40,453 bases of DNA. Origin: Cellvibrionaceae bacterium (GTDB taxonomy: Bacteria > Pseudomonadota > Gammaproteobacteria > Pseudomonadales > Cellvibrionaceae). The stretch's first letter is position 1, and each line of letters opens with the position of its first letter. Positions 1 through 8,565 of this stretch are shown one piece after another. A model generated the notes under the pieces. The model was not told the origin of the DNA. It saw only the letters and a program-made list of their open reading frames with translations, and did not search any database. The translations under genes were made by a program, and so were the position numbers. Location: contig JAOXRT010000045.1 of the NCBI GenBank assembly GCA_025800365.1, positions 1 through 40,453 on the forward strand, read 5' to 3'.

Positions 1-596
1 GATGAGGTCATCGCTTGGCCGTGGTTTATCCATACCCAAGCATTTTGCTTGGCCATTTTTTCAATGGCAGGTAATAAGGTTTGATCGCCGGGGCCCCAGA
101 TAAATCTTGGCCGTATTACCAGGCAAGGCATCTGCTCGCTGTTAGCCGCCATAACCCGCTGCTCGGCTTGGGCCTTACTAGCACAATAGGGGTAAGGGGA
201 GTCTGGGGCGAGTGGGTAGCTTTCATCAGCGTGATGCAAATCTTGGCCATGAACCAAGCCCGCCTCGGTGCCAATATGAATAAAGCGCTTCACTCCGGCT
301 TGCTTAGCCGCGGCGAGCATATTTTCGGTGCCGATTACATTGGCTTTATGCCAAGCGTCTTTTGGCCCCCACTGCTCTACATAGGCTGCGCTGTGAATCA
401 CAGTGTCGCAGCCGGCAATATGCTCGGCATCTATCGATTCAAGATCACAGCGTTTTGGGGTTCCCCCTAGGGATTCTATAAGTTGATCACTCTCGGCCCT
501 GCGAGACATGGCGACGACTTCGTGGCCTTCTTTTACCAGCATTTGCAAGGCAGCCTTGCCCACAAAGCCAGAAGCTCCAGTAAGGAAAATTTTCAT
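1..596 (-). CDS. NAD(P)-dependent epimerase/dehydratase (SDR), 3' end cut by window edge
   Basis: The minus-strand reading frame begins at ATG 594-596 and stays open to the window edge, giving 198 codons. The first residues are MKIFLTGASGFVGKAAL, an extended-SDR Rossmann glycine motif (GASGFVG) for NAD(P) binding. A YCASKAQAE segment near residue 138 carries the catalytic Tyr-x-x-x-Lys, and HSAAYVEQWGP and VIRPRFIWGPGD are further landmarks of the NAD-dependent epimerase/dehydratase family (sugar-nucleotide or steroid-dehydrogenase-like members). The substrate cannot be told. It lies 128 bp downstream of recJ on the same strand and could be read from the same transcript. The C-terminal substrate domain is outside the window. 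Confidence 0.9.
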   Translation of the reverse strand, partial: MKIFLTGASGFVGKAALQMLVKEGHEVVAMSRRAESDQLIESLGGTPKRCDLESIDAEHIAGCDTVIHSAAYVEQWGPKDAWHKANVIGTENMLAAAKQAGVKRFIHIGTEAGLVHGQDLHHADESYPLAPDSPYPYCASKAQAEQRVMAANSEQMPCLVIRPRFIWGPGDQTLLPAIEKMAKQNAWVWINHGQAMTS

Positions 597-724
597 GGTA
601 TTGCCTATTCGTTATTGTTTTTGGATTAGCAAACCATACTTTATTCTGAAGCTACTAAGTTGCCATAGTGAACTTACAGTTATTTACAGAGAAATTTTAA
701 GGCCTTGGATTATTCGCTAGCGTC

Positions 725-2470
725 TTACAGAACATCAATATGATTCACTAACAGTTGTAAGCTGCGACGGCCACGAAACTCATTGACGTCCAATTTGTAC
801 GATAGGTGTAAGCGCTCGGCTCGGTAGTTCGGCCACTGATCGGTATCAACATTAAAAGCGATGGCATCAATAAGCTGCTGACTGCCTTCTTCAAGGCTGA
901 CGGTAAACTTCAGATGTCGATCGCCCACTATTCTTTGGTTAACCAGATAAAACTCACCATCAAAACTAGGCTCTGGGAAGTTTTGGCCCCAAGGGCCAGC
1001 ACTTTGCAGCATCTCTGCCATCGGCATGGAAAGCTCATTGGCCGCTAAGGCACCATCACTATTAATCTTGGCTTGCAGGTCATCATTACTGAGCTGCTCG
1101 CGCACCACTTCATCAAAGGCAGTTTGAAATTCAGCAAAACGATTTTTCGCTAGGCTCATGCCCGCGGCCATGGCATGGCCGCCGAATTTATTCAGTAAGC
1201 CTGGGTTGCGCGCTGCTACTGTATCCAGGGCATCTCGTATATGTAGGCCTTGAATAGAACGGGCCGAGCCCTTAATGGTGCCGGCATCACTGTCTTCATC
1301 GGCAAAAATGATCACCGGGCGATGGTATTTATCTTTAATCCGCGAGGCCAAAATACCGATAACACCCTGATGCCAATCGGCTTGATACAGTGTGAGCCCC
1401 CAAGGCATATCGGCCTCATCTAAAGCCAATTGCGATAAGGTCGCCATGGCCTGTTTTTGCATAGATTGCTCGATGCTTTTGCGATCGCGATTTAAATCGT
1501 CTAACTGGGTGGCCAGCTCGGCCGCTAAGCCTTCATGGGGTGCCAGCAAACAATCGATACCTAGGCTCATATCATCAAGACGGCCAGCGGCATTTAAGCG
1601 CGGGCCCAATACAAAACCTAAATCTACCGAGCTGATTTTATTGGCGGGCCTTCCGGCGACATTTAACAACGCTTGGATTCCAGGCCGCGAATGGCCAGCG
1701 CGGATGCGCGCCAAGCCCTGCTGCACAAGGATTCGATTGGGATGATCTAAAGTCACCACATCGGCAATCGTACCCAAAGCTACCAAATCCAATAAACTGG
1801 CTAAATTGGGCTCTGCTATAACCTGCTCTGCAAACCAGCCTTGCGATCGTAACCTTGCCCGTAGAGCCAGCATGACATAAAAGATCACCCCCACACCCGC
1901 CAAGTTTTTACTTGGAAATTCGCAGCCTGGTTGATTGGGGTTCACTATCGCTACCGCATCGGGCAGCTCCTCTCCTGGCAGGTGGTGATCGGTAACCAGC
2001 ACTTCCATGCCGAGCTCTCGCGCCCGAGCCACGCCCTGCACACTAGAAATACCGTTATCTACTGTCACCAGTAAATCAGGTTTATCGGGTGCATTAGCGG
2101 CTACTTCTACAATTTCCGGGGTTAGGCCATAACCGTATTCAAAACGGTTGGGCACTAAGAAATCGACCTGTTGCAGCCCCATGGACTGCAAAGCCAATGT
2201 GGCCACGCTGGTGCTGGTGGCACCATCGGCATCGAAATCTCCAACAATCAAAACCTTTTGCTGCTGTCGTAAAGCAAGCTCTAAGCGATCAACCGCTTGG
2301 GCCATGCCCTTAAGCAAATCAGGTGAAGGAAGCTTAGCCAGCTGCAGCTCAAGCTCTGCCAGTTGCGCAATCCCCCGGCTGGCGTAGATGCGCTGCAATA
2401 GAGGGGGTAAATCTGATTGTTGTAATTCAGCGCTGGGTTCTGATTGGCGTTGATGAATAACGGTGTTCAT
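725..2470 (-). CDS. recJ: Single-stranded-DNA-specific exonuclease RecJ
   Basis: 581 residues, close to the usual length for gammaproteobacterial RecJ. It is a 5'-3' ssDNA exonuclease acting in RecF-pathway recombination, mismatch repair and base-excision repair, and is Mn/Mg dependent. The DHH-superfamily motifs are complete: DFDADG at residues 78-83, VDNG at 137-140, DHH at 161-163 followed by LPGEELPDAVAIVNP, and the DHHA1 glycine motif GGHAM at 430-434. The C-terminal OB-like domain (about 470-581) is present. The start ATG at 2470 is followed by an ordinary N terminus. It is divergent from the cupin gene and lies upstream of the epimerase gene on the same strand. No oddities seen. Confidence 0.97.
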   Translation of the reverse strand: MNTVIHQRQSEPSAELQQSDLPPLLQRIYASRGIAQLAELELQLAKLPSPDLLKGMAQAVDRLELALRQQQKVLIVGDFDADGATSTSVATLALQSMGLQQVDFLVPNRFEYGYGLTPEIVEVAANAPDKPDLLVTVDNGISSVQGVARARELGMEVLVTDHHLPGEELPDAVAIVNPNQPGCEFPSKNLAGVGVIFYVMLALRARLRSQGWFAEQVIAEPNLASLLDLVALGTIADVVTLDHPNRILVQQGLARIRAGHSRPGIQALLNVAGRPANKISSVDLGFVLGPRLNAAGRLDDMSLGIDCLLAPHEGLAAELATQLDDLNRDRKSIEQSMQKQAMATLSQLALDEADMPWGLTLYQADWHQGVIGILASRIKDKYHRPVIIFADEDSDAGTIKGSARSIQGLHIRDALDTVAARNPGLLNKFGGHAMAAGMSLAKNRFAEFQTAFDEVVREQLSNDDLQAKINSDGALAANELSMPMAEMLQSAGPWGQNFPEPSFDGEFYLVNQRIVGDRHLKFTVSLEEGSQQLIDAIAFNVDTDQWPNYRAERLHLSYKLDVNEFRGRRSLQLLVNHIDVL

Positions 2471-2627
2471 TAATAAATGATGGCCTTGGATCTATGCACT
2501 TATCAATGGCTTGCTAAGTACGCTGTTGGAATATCCAGAGTATAACTGCCTTGACCCGCAAACAGCGAACCATTAAATTAGCCGGCACTAACCGAATCAT
2601 CATTCAACTTTGATAAGTGAGCAAATA

Positions 2628-2987
2628 ATGTCCAAATCGATTCTACGTATGCCAGCCAGCAGCGCCGGCGGCGAAAGCAGCCCTATTGACCCAAGCAAGC
2701 TTATTAGCGGTCAGCCCATGCAAGAAACCCATAATATGTTCACTAACCAAGCCGAGAATTTTTTCTGTGGCGTGTGGCGCTCAGATGCAGGGAAATGGAA
2801 TATTGAATACAGCGAAGATGAGTTTTGCTACATGATCAGCGGTGAAGCCATCATCTGTAGCGAAGATGGGCAAACTGAAACGGTTAAAGCCGGCGATGCC
2901 TTTACCATTCCGGCTGGTTTTAAAGGCACATGGGAGAGTATTGGGCACGCCCAAAAGTTCTACGCAATTTATGAAGAAAGCGAATAG
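2628..2987 (+). CDS. Small cupin-domain protein (cupin_3/DUF861-like)
   Basis: About 119 residues from ATG 2628. An in-frame TTG at 2610 would add six residues, but the ATG is preferred, with a weak AAGTGAG upstream. The sequence FFCGVWRSDAGKWNIEYSEDEFCYMISGEAIICSEDGQTETVKAGDAFTIPAGFKGTWE, given here only as landmarks, follows the single-domain cupin pattern of the EutQ-like/DUF861 family: a tryptophan-rich first strand, the E-D-E-F-C-Y-M-I-S-G loop, then A-G-D-A-F-T-I-P-A-G-F. The usual second-motif histidine is replaced, so metal binding is uncertain. Members are often small-molecule binding or isomerase-like proteins of unknown role. The last codons and stop lie inside a 20-bp tandem repeat. 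It is a single-gene unit divergent from recJ. Confidence 0.85.
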   Translation: MSKSILRMPASSAGGESSPIDPSKLISGQPMQETHNMFTNQAENFFCGVWRSDAGKWNIEYSEDEFCYMISGEAIICSEDGQTETVKAGDAFTIPAGFKGTWESIGHAQKFYAIYEESE

Positions 2988-3030
2988 CTTAGGAAGAAAC
3001 CGAATAGCTTAGGAAGAAACCGAATAGCCT
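2971..3030 (+). repeat. Three tandem copies of a 20-bp unit at the cupin 3' end
   Basis: Copies start at 2971 (atgaagaaagcgaatagctt), 2991 (aggaagaaaccgaatagctt) and 3011 (same unit ending in cct). Copies two and three differ at one base; copy one differs from copy two at two positions. The first copy encodes the last residues and stop codon of the cupin, so the extra copies look like a downstream amplification of the gene end. Confidence 0.92.
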
Positions 3031-3642
3031 TAGAGAGCCAATCAAGCAGTTTGATTTCCGTTCCAAGGATTGGAATGGATTTCAATAGCCGGCAATAGAA
3101 AAAAGTAACTTAAATCAGGGAAGAGAGAAATGGTGCGACGTCTAGTTTTCCTATCCTAGCCGGTAAACCGGTGTGATCAGCTTCCTGCCCATCTCCTTAG
3201 TGCAAATCGACTTAAACACTTCCTTGCTTCGATTTGACCTAAACGCCGCCAGTTTCCTTACAAACTTGTCAACCAAAACCAAATAGTTAATTAACTAATT
3301 TATATTTCGATTGTGAACTAAGTATAGATGGCAAATTAAAAATAAACAGTGCTGCTTTTGAAAAATCACTAGAACTGGTTAGCAGTTTCGATTTTTTCGG
3401 ACTGTATTTATTAGAATGAATTTTTGTCGCCACCCAATATGAAACATAGGTTAACGGATAAGGAAATAAAGTCTAGTAAGAGCGCGATGAAATACGTTTA
3501 TCTTCCGGCAAGAAAAATAAACCTTCACCACCAAAGCGGTAGCTTTTGTTTTTTGTTTACCTAATTTAGTTTTATTTTGATCAATAAACCGGCGCACAAA
3601 AAATCTACAACGGACATTAAAAAACTCAAACTTCAAAAATAA
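3031..3642. other. Non-coding AT-rich intergenic region of about 610 bp
   Basis: I see no credible gene here. The minus-strand open frame at 3451-3744 is low complexity and overlaps the peptidase terminator and 3' end. Structures present: an imperfect stem-loop at 3051-3081 (TTCCAA/TTGGAA core, 11 of 14 pairs), a CCGGT-AA-ACCGG hairpin at 3160-3171, and an inverted repeat CAAATCGA/TCGATTTG at 3203-3210 and 3229-3236. The first could end the cupin transcript although it lacks a T run. From about 3270 to 3440 the base composition becomes strongly AT-rich. Confidence 0.6.
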
Positions 3643-3677
3643 AAAAACCGCTTGCTGTGTTAGCCAAGCGGTTTTTA
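3643..3677 (-). terminator. Rho-independent terminator of the M13 peptidase gene
   Basis: The plus strand reads aaaaaccgcttg, then a short loop, then caagcggttttt. This is a perfect AACCGCTTG/CAAGCGGTT stem flanked by A and T runs, about 20 bp beyond the peptidase stop codon. Because of the flanking runs it could act in both directions. Confidence 0.9.
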
Positions 3678-3697
3678 TAGGCGATCTATTTGTTAAC

Positions 3698-5761
3698 TTA
3701 CCAAATAGAAACGCGCTCTTCAGGTGGCAAGTACATACCATCACCCGGTTTCACATCGAAAGCTTCATAGAATGCATCGATATTAGGCATCACACCGTTT
3801 ACACGATACAAGGCTGGTGAGTGAGGATCGGTTTTAAGCTGCTTGCTTAAATACTCATCACGCGCCTTGCTACGCCAAGCTTGAGTCCAACCTAGGAACA
3901 CACGCTGCTCACCCGTAAAGCCATCGATTACTGGTGAAGGCTTGCCGTTTAGGGTTGCCTTATAAGCTTTATAGGCAATGCTCAAACCGCCTAGGTCACC
4001 AATGTTTTCACCAATGGTTAGCTCGCCATTTACATGCTCGCCCGGTAACGGCTCAAACTTATTGTATTGATCGATAAGCTTTTTAGTGCGCTCTTTAAAC
4101 TTGGCCAGATCTTCATCAGTCCACCAGTTACGCAGGTAGCCATCACCATCGTAACGTGAACCCTGATCATCAAAACCGTGACCAATCTCGTGGCCAATAA
4201 CGCCACCAATCGCACCGTAGTTAACCGCATCATCCGCTTCTAGATTAAAGAACGGCGGCTGCAAAATGGCTGCAGGGAATACGATTTCGTTCAGAATTGG
4301 GTTGAAGTAAGCATTAACCGTTTGTGGGCTCATACCCCAACGCTCGCGGTCAACAGGCTTGCCCAACTGATCGATCATGTAGTCGTGCTCAAACTGGCGA
4401 GCGCGCTGCATATTACCCACTAGATCATCAGCTTTAAGCTCTAATGCGCTGTAGTCACGCCACTTATCTGGATAACCAATCTTAGTGCGGAATTTGCTGA
4501 GCTTATCTTTTGCTGCAACCTTGGTCTCATCACCCATCCAATCCAACTTATCGATGGAATCGCCATAGGCTGCGATCAAGTTGTTAACCAACTTCTTCAT
4601 GCGAGCTTTTGCTTCTGGTGGGAAGTGACGCGCTACATATTCCTGACCTAAAAGCTCACCTAGATTGTTGTTAAGAGCGCTTACTGCACGCTTCCAACGA
4701 TCACTTGGCTCTTTTACGCCATATAGATGTGCGCTGCGGAAATCGAAACGGGCATCAAATAATGGCTTATGCATTTCTGAGCCGTAGCTGTCCATTAGAT
4801 GAAGCTTGAAATAGAGCTTCCAGGTTTCTAGATCTGTGTCATTAATGATCTTAGGTAGCGCTTGCAAATAACTTGGCTGATAAACGATGTATTCTTTCTG
4901 GCCAGCAACACCGGCCGCTTTTAAGAAGCCCTGCCAAGCATCGGCACCGATGTCAGACATCCAGCCATTGATTTCTTCATTGCTTATGCGATTGTAGGTC
5001 TTTTCGCTATCGCGGTTTTCAACCTTGGTCCAGTGGTGTTCAGCCATGGCTTTCTCTAAAGCGTACACTTTAGCGGTATCGCCTTTTAGGCCAGCCAAGT
5101 CAGTTAGCGTTTTCAAGTATTCCTGATACTTTGCCTGGGTCTTCTTAGCTTTTTCGGTATCGTCAAAGTAGTAATCGCGGTCCGGTAAGCCTAGGCCATC
5201 TTGAACGAGATATACCACATTGGTATTTGGATCTTTTTTATCGGCGTATACCCAGAAGGCGGCTGGCGCACGATCGCTCATAATGCCGACGCGGGCGAAG
5301 TACTCCACCACATCTTTTTTGCTTTGCAGCTTATCGATGGCGGCAAACTCAGCTTCTAAGGGCTTCATTCCCAGCTCGTTCACCAAGTTTTCATTCATAT
5401 AGCTGTTATACAAATTGCCAATTTGCTGACCTGAGGCCGAGCCGGCTTTTTGGGAGACTTCTTCAATAATCGCACGAATTTGCTTTTTGCTGTTTTCAGC
5501 CAATACATTAAAGGTGCCCCAGCGGGACTTATCATCTGGGATCTGGTGAGTATCCAACCAATGACCATTAGTGTGGCGGAACATATCATCAGCCGCCTTC
5601 ACACTTTTATCCATGCCGGTGGTATCAATACCGGAGTTCATAATGACTTGTTGAGCACTTTGCTCAGCATCAGCCTTGGCTACTTTGTCACCACCCGTTT
5701 GGGGGCCGCTACAGGCGCTTACCGCTAGGGCAACGGCGCATACCAGTAATTTTTGTTTCAT
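3698..5761 (-). CDS. M13 family metallopeptidase, lipoprotein (PepO/neprilysin-like)
   Basis: 687 residues. A lipoprotein signal peptide is clear: MKQKLLVCAVALAVSAC, with the lipobox VSAC putting the lipidated cysteine at residue 17, so the enzyme is probably anchored in the envelope facing the periplasm or outside. The N-terminal peptidase_M13_N domain spans about 45-430. The catalytic domain carries the zinc motif HEIGH at 524-528, with the third ligand in ENIGD (E585, D589); the spacing of about 60 residues matches neprilysin-type enzymes. NAYFNPILNEIVFPAAILQPPFF, just before the zinc motif, is the expected substrate-binding segment. It should cleave short peptides. Single-gene unit with its own terminator downstream. 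The cleavage target in vivo is unknown. Confidence 0.96.
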   Translation of the reverse strand: MKQKLLVCAVALAVSACSGPQTGGDKVAKADAEQSAQQVIMNSGIDTTGMDKSVKAADDMFRHTNGHWLDTHQIPDDKSRWGTFNVLAENSKKQIRAIIEEVSQKAGSASGQQIGNLYNSYMNENLVNELGMKPLEAEFAAIDKLQSKKDVVEYFARVGIMSDRAPAAFWVYADKKDPNTNVVYLVQDGLGLPDRDYYFDDTEKAKKTQAKYQEYLKTLTDLAGLKGDTAKVYALEKAMAEHHWTKVENRDSEKTYNRISNEEINGWMSDIGADAWQGFLKAAGVAGQKEYIVYQPSYLQALPKIINDTDLETWKLYFKLHLMDSYGSEMHKPLFDARFDFRSAHLYGVKEPSDRWKRAVSALNNNLGELLGQEYVARHFPPEAKARMKKLVNNLIAAYGDSIDKLDWMGDETKVAAKDKLSKFRTKIGYPDKWRDYSALELKADDLVGNMQRARQFEHDYMIDQLGKPVDRERWGMSPQTVNAYFNPILNEIVFPAAILQPPFFNLEADDAVNYGAIGGVIGHEIGHGFDDQGSRYDGDGYLRNWWTDEDLAKFKERTKKLIDQYNKFEPLPGEHVNGELTIGENIGDLGGLSIAYKAYKATLNGKPSPVIDGFTGEQRVFLGWTQAWRSKARDEYLSKQLKTDPHSPALYRVNGVMPNIDAFYEAFDVKPGDGMYLPPEERVSIW

Positions 5762-5837
5762 CTTCCTCTCCTGTTCGGATTTTAACCAATAGTATTGGCA
5801 CTTATGTTCTTCGGCGCGTGAATTGCAGCGCCTGTAT

Positions 5838-5846
5838 TGCTATAGT
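5838..5846 (+). promoter_or_regulatory. Extended -10 promoter element for the uridine-kinase-like gene
   Basis: TGC directly followed by TATAGT (5841-5846) forms an extended -10 element; no good -35 is seen. Transcription would start near 5853, downstream of the alternative TTG start at 5823. This favours ATG 5880 as the true start. Confidence 0.45.
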
Positions 5847-5879
5847 GCGGCCTCTCCATTAGACGATAGAAATTGCCAA

Positions 5880-6515
5880 ATGCGTTCAACCATTATTCTG
5901 ATCAGTGGGCCCTCGGGCTCAGGTAAATCCAGCCTTAGCGAAGCCTTAGCTGCCTCACTCAGTGAAAGCCAAGGGCCTGATTGTGTAAATATCATCCACG
6001 AAGATAACTATTATCGGGATCAGAACGATAAACCCTTCGCCGAGCGCTGTGAACAGAATTACGATCACCCGAGCGCCTTTGAGCATGAGTTGCTATTACA
6101 GCAATTGCAGCAACTGCAAGCTGGGCATAGCGTTGATATGCCGGTTTATGACTTTAGCCAACATACCCGCAGCGACCAGGTAAAAACCCTGAAGCCCTGC
6201 CCCATCATTATTGTGGAAGGCATCTTGTTGCTGTCACAAGAGAAATTACGCAACTTTTCAGATCTTAATATCTACGTCGATACGCCCATGGATATCTGCT
6301 TAATTAGACGTTTAGAACGGGATATCCAGCAACGCGGCCGTGATATGGAGTCTGTACTAAGCCAATATCAAGCCACCGTGCGCCCTATGGCAGAAGCTTA
6401 TATTCTGCCCTCCCGTCAGCAAGCGGATGTGGTATTATCTGGCACCGCAGAGCCGGGACGCAGCCTGGCATTACTTCGTGATCACCTATCCCATAATGTG
6501 AACACGCAGGCATAG
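5880..6515 (+). CDS. Uridine kinase-like P-loop phosphotransferase
   Basis: 211 residues from ATG 5880. An in-frame TTG at 5823 adds 19 residues that look non-homologous and would precede the likely promoter. Motifs of the uridine kinase/phosphoribulokinase fold: Walker A GPSGSGKSS at 10-18, HEDNYY at 40-45, YDHP at 61-64, PVYDF at 88-92, VEGILLL at 112-118 (Walker B region), and the lid RRLERDIQQRGRD at 143-155. This is the set seen in Udk, which phosphorylates uridine and cytidine with ATP or GTP. It is 47 bp upstream of a nucleoside transporter gene on the same strand, which supports a nucleoside-salvage role. A paralogous kinase of the same fold acting on another substrate cannot be excluded. 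Confidence 0.88.
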   Translation: MRSTIILISGPSGSGKSSLSEALAASLSESQGPDCVNIIHEDNYYRDQNDKPFAERCEQNYDHPSAFEHELLLQQLQQLQAGHSVDMPVYDFSQHTRSDQVKTLKPCPIIIVEGILLLSQEKLRNFSDLNIYVDTPMDICLIRRLERDIQQRGRDMESVLSQYQATVRPMAEAYILPSRQQADVVLSGTAEPGRSLALLRDHLSHNVNTQA

Positions 6516-6562
6516 AGCCGCAAGGCTTATACAAATACAACAATACCGCCAAGGAGCGTCCT

Positions 6563-7792
6563 TTGACTTCTTTGATACCTCTAGTGGGCATGCTATGCCT
6601 GCTGGCCGTTGCTTTTGCATTTTCGAAAAACCGCAGCTCAGTAAGCTGGCGCACGGTTGGTGCCGCCTTTATGCTGCAAGTATCCCTAGGCGCCTTGGTT
6701 CTTTATGTGCCCTTTGGCCAAACCATGTTGGCCAGCCTCTCGGAAACCGTTTCCAGCGTTTTAAACTACGCCCAAGATGGCATTAAGTTTTTATTCGGTG
6801 ACATTGGCCGCATGAAGATGGGCTTTATCTTCGCCTTCCATGTTCTGCCGGTGGTGATCTTCTTCTCTGCTCTGGTTGCCGTTCTTTACCACTGGGGCGT
6901 AATGATCTGGGTAATTCGGGTTATTGGTGGCGGCCTACGTAAGCTCTTAGGCACCAGCCGCCCAGAATCCATGGTAGCCGCTGCAAATATTTTTATCGGC
7001 CAGGCCGAAGCCCCGCTAACCATCAAACCTTATATTCCTACCCTTAGCCGCTCACAGTTATTTGCGGTGATGGTAGGTGGTACCGCTACTGTTGCAGGCT
7101 CGGTATTGGCTGGCTATGTTGGGCTAGGTGTTGAGCTTAAGTACTTGCTTGCAGCCAGCTTTATGGCAGCGCCAGGTGCCCTGCTGATGGCTAAAATTTT
7201 AGAGCCTGAAACCGAAGAGCTGGATGCCGCCAGCGAAGAAGGCGAAATCTATAAAGAAGAATACGTCAATGTGATCGACGCCGCCGCAAGCGGTACCTCA
7301 CAAGGTCTGATTCTAGCGGCCAATATCGGCGCCATGTTGATCGCCTTTATCGCACTGATTGCGATGCTAAACGGCATCCTAGGTGCTGTAGGTGGCTGGA
7401 TTGGTTTAGAGCATTTATCTCTTGAATGGATTTTGGGTCATGTCTTCCGCATTGTGGCGGTATTAATGGGCGTGCCTTGGGAAGAATCCATTACCGCTGG
7501 CAGCTTAATCGGCCAGAAGCTGGTACTTAATGAGTTTATCGCTTACGCCAACTTTGCCGAGATCAAAGATCAGCTAAGCCCATACAGCCAAGCCGTTATT
7601 ACCTTTGCACTATGCGGTTTTGCTAACTTCTCTTCAATTGGTATCTTGCTAGGTGGCTTTGGCACCATCGCTCCAGAGCGCCGCCAAGATGTTGCCAAAC
7701 TCGGCCTTAAAGCTGTAATCGGTGGCTTTATGGCCAACCTGATGAGTGCTTGTATTGCAGGGTTCTTCTTGTCTTTTACGCTTGCCGCTTAA
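6563..7792 (+). CDS. NupC-family concentrative nucleoside transporter
   Basis: 409 residues with about ten hydrophobic helices, typical of CNT-family cation/nucleoside symporters in the inner membrane. The family landmarks GQAEAPL (146-152) and NEFIAY (323-328), both lining the nucleoside and cation site, are present, as is FALCGFANFSSIGI near the end. The TTG start at 6563 is supported by a strong AAGGAG at 6551-6556, six bases upstream, and by the hydrophobic first helix MTSLIPLVGMLCLLAVAFAF. It probably forms an operon with the uridine-kinase-like gene, giving import plus phosphorylation trapping of nucleosides. A GGGTTAGG/CCTAACCC stem-loop at 7804-7831 follows the stop. Confidence 0.94.
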   Translation: MTSLIPLVGMLCLLAVAFAFSKNRSSVSWRTVGAAFMLQVSLGALVLYVPFGQTMLASLSETVSSVLNYAQDGIKFLFGDIGRMKMGFIFAFHVLPVVIFFSALVAVLYHWGVMIWVIRVIGGGLRKLLGTSRPESMVAAANIFIGQAEAPLTIKPYIPTLSRSQLFAVMVGGTATVAGSVLAGYVGLGVELKYLLAASFMAAPGALLMAKILEPETEELDAASEEGEIYKEEYVNVIDAAASGTSQGLILAANIGAMLIAFIALIAMLNGILGAVGGWIGLEHLSLEWILGHVFRIVAVLMGVPWEESITAGSLIGQKLVLNEFIAYANFAEIKDQLSPYSQAVITFALCGFANFSSIGILLGGFGTIAPERRQDVAKLGLKAVIGGFMANLMSACIAGFFLSFTLAA

Positions 7793-7803
7793 GAGCAGCG
7801 ATC

Positions 7804-7831
7804 GGGTTAGGGCATAACACCGTCCTAACCC
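7804..7831 (+). terminator. Stem-loop after the nucleoside transporter, possible terminator
   Basis: GGGTTAGG (7804-7811) pairs with CCTAACCC (7824-7831) across a 12-nt loop. It sits 12 bp after the stop codon but lacks a following T run, so it is either a weak terminator or an mRNA-end stabiliser. Confidence 0.45.
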
Positions 7832-7909
7832 CCACTCCTACTAAAGCCCCTCCGCAGCACGCCTTGCAATAGCCATAACCATTCGTTATCCTTCGCGCCA
7901 AGTCAAAAT

Positions 7910-7924
7910 GGGAATCATTCTCAT
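7910..7924 (+). promoter_or_regulatory. Fur box upstream of the fecI-like gene
   Basis: TGGGAATCATTCTCA is a near-perfect 7-1-7 palindrome matching the Fur consensus core TGATAATNATTATCA in style (TGnGAATnATTCnCA). It lies 55 bp upstream of the sigma-factor ATG, where iron-loaded Fur would repress. This is the expected control of a cell-surface-signalling sigma factor. Confidence 0.8.
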
Positions 7925-7978
7925 AGTGGCAATATTGACCCTCGACACATTGCGTCATCAACCTGCGCTTTGCTTAAT

Positions 7979-8499
7979 ATGACCGCGAAAGAATACAAAG
8001 ACATAGTTCTTAGTTTGGCTGAATTTCGCCCAGCTCTCAGAATCTTCATCACAAAGAAGCTGGACTGCCCAGACTCGGCCGAAGATGTGCTGCAATCTAT
8101 AGCGGAAAAATTGCTACGTAAACGTCCTAAAGACAGTGTCGAAAATCACCGCGCTTACCTCTATCAAATGGCCAAAAACGAAGTTATTAATCACTGCCGC
8201 AGTAAAGAGGCTCGTAGCCGTTATGAAAACCAATCGGCAAACGAGCAAGAAAGTGCTGTTGCGGCTACTGCCGAAGATGAAGCACAAGCTCGCCAAGTTC
8301 TTGATAATTTAAGCAAGTCTTTAAACGAACTGCCGGTTTTAACTAGACAAATATTTGTTATGTACCGTATCGAAGGCCGCAAGCAGAAGGATATTGCAAA
8401 GAACTTGGAATCAATCTATCTACCGTTGAGAAACGCCTCGCTGTTGCAATAAAGTTCTTCCGTGAAAGAATGCAAGCAATGAAAATTACGGTAGATTAG
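7979..8499 (+). pseudogene. FecI-like ECF sigma factor with a 1-nt frameshift in region 4
   Basis: From ATG 7979 (or TTG 7970) the frame encodes sigma region 2 (DSAEDVLQSIAEKLL, AYLYQMAKNEVINH) and the start of region 4 (LPVLTRQIFVMYRIEGRKQKDIAKNL). After the codon at 8405-8407 the frame goes off family, ending at a stop at 8450-8452. In the neighbouring frame the sequence continues as GINLSTVEKRLAVAIKFF and ends at TAG 8497-8499, which is exactly the FecI recognition helix and tail. Restoring one G at 8407-8408 gives a full protein of about 173 residues. As written the protein lacks its DNA-reading helix, so it should not recognise -35 elements. It is either a real inactivating mutation, a sequencing error, or less likely a -1 recoding event; no slippery heptamer is visible. 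Downstream fecR, operon and receptor genes are intact. Confidence 0.85.
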
Positions 8500-8565
8500 C
8501 CGCACATGCGTCTTAATAATAACAGTGGCTATAAGCCGCAATTAACTGCTTGTTGATGGAATACA

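Noticed and set aside
81-470. Plus-strand open frame of 129 codons at the left edge
   Set aside because: It lies opposite the epimerase gene, whose Rossmann and YxxxK motifs are clear on the minus strand.
3451-3744. Minus-strand 97-codon frame
   Set aside because: Low-complexity sequence that spans the peptidase terminator and overlaps the peptidase 3' end in another frame; no ribosome site.
7951-7960. GCGTCATCAA before fecI, identical to the -10 region of the receptor promoter
   Set aside because: The TTTACGGTTT block is absent at the required distance, so auto-regulation by the sigma factor is not supported.
8401-8410. Programmed -1 frameshift in the sigma gene
   Set aside because: No slippery heptamer or downstream pseudoknot is visible, so mutation or sequencing error is more likely.
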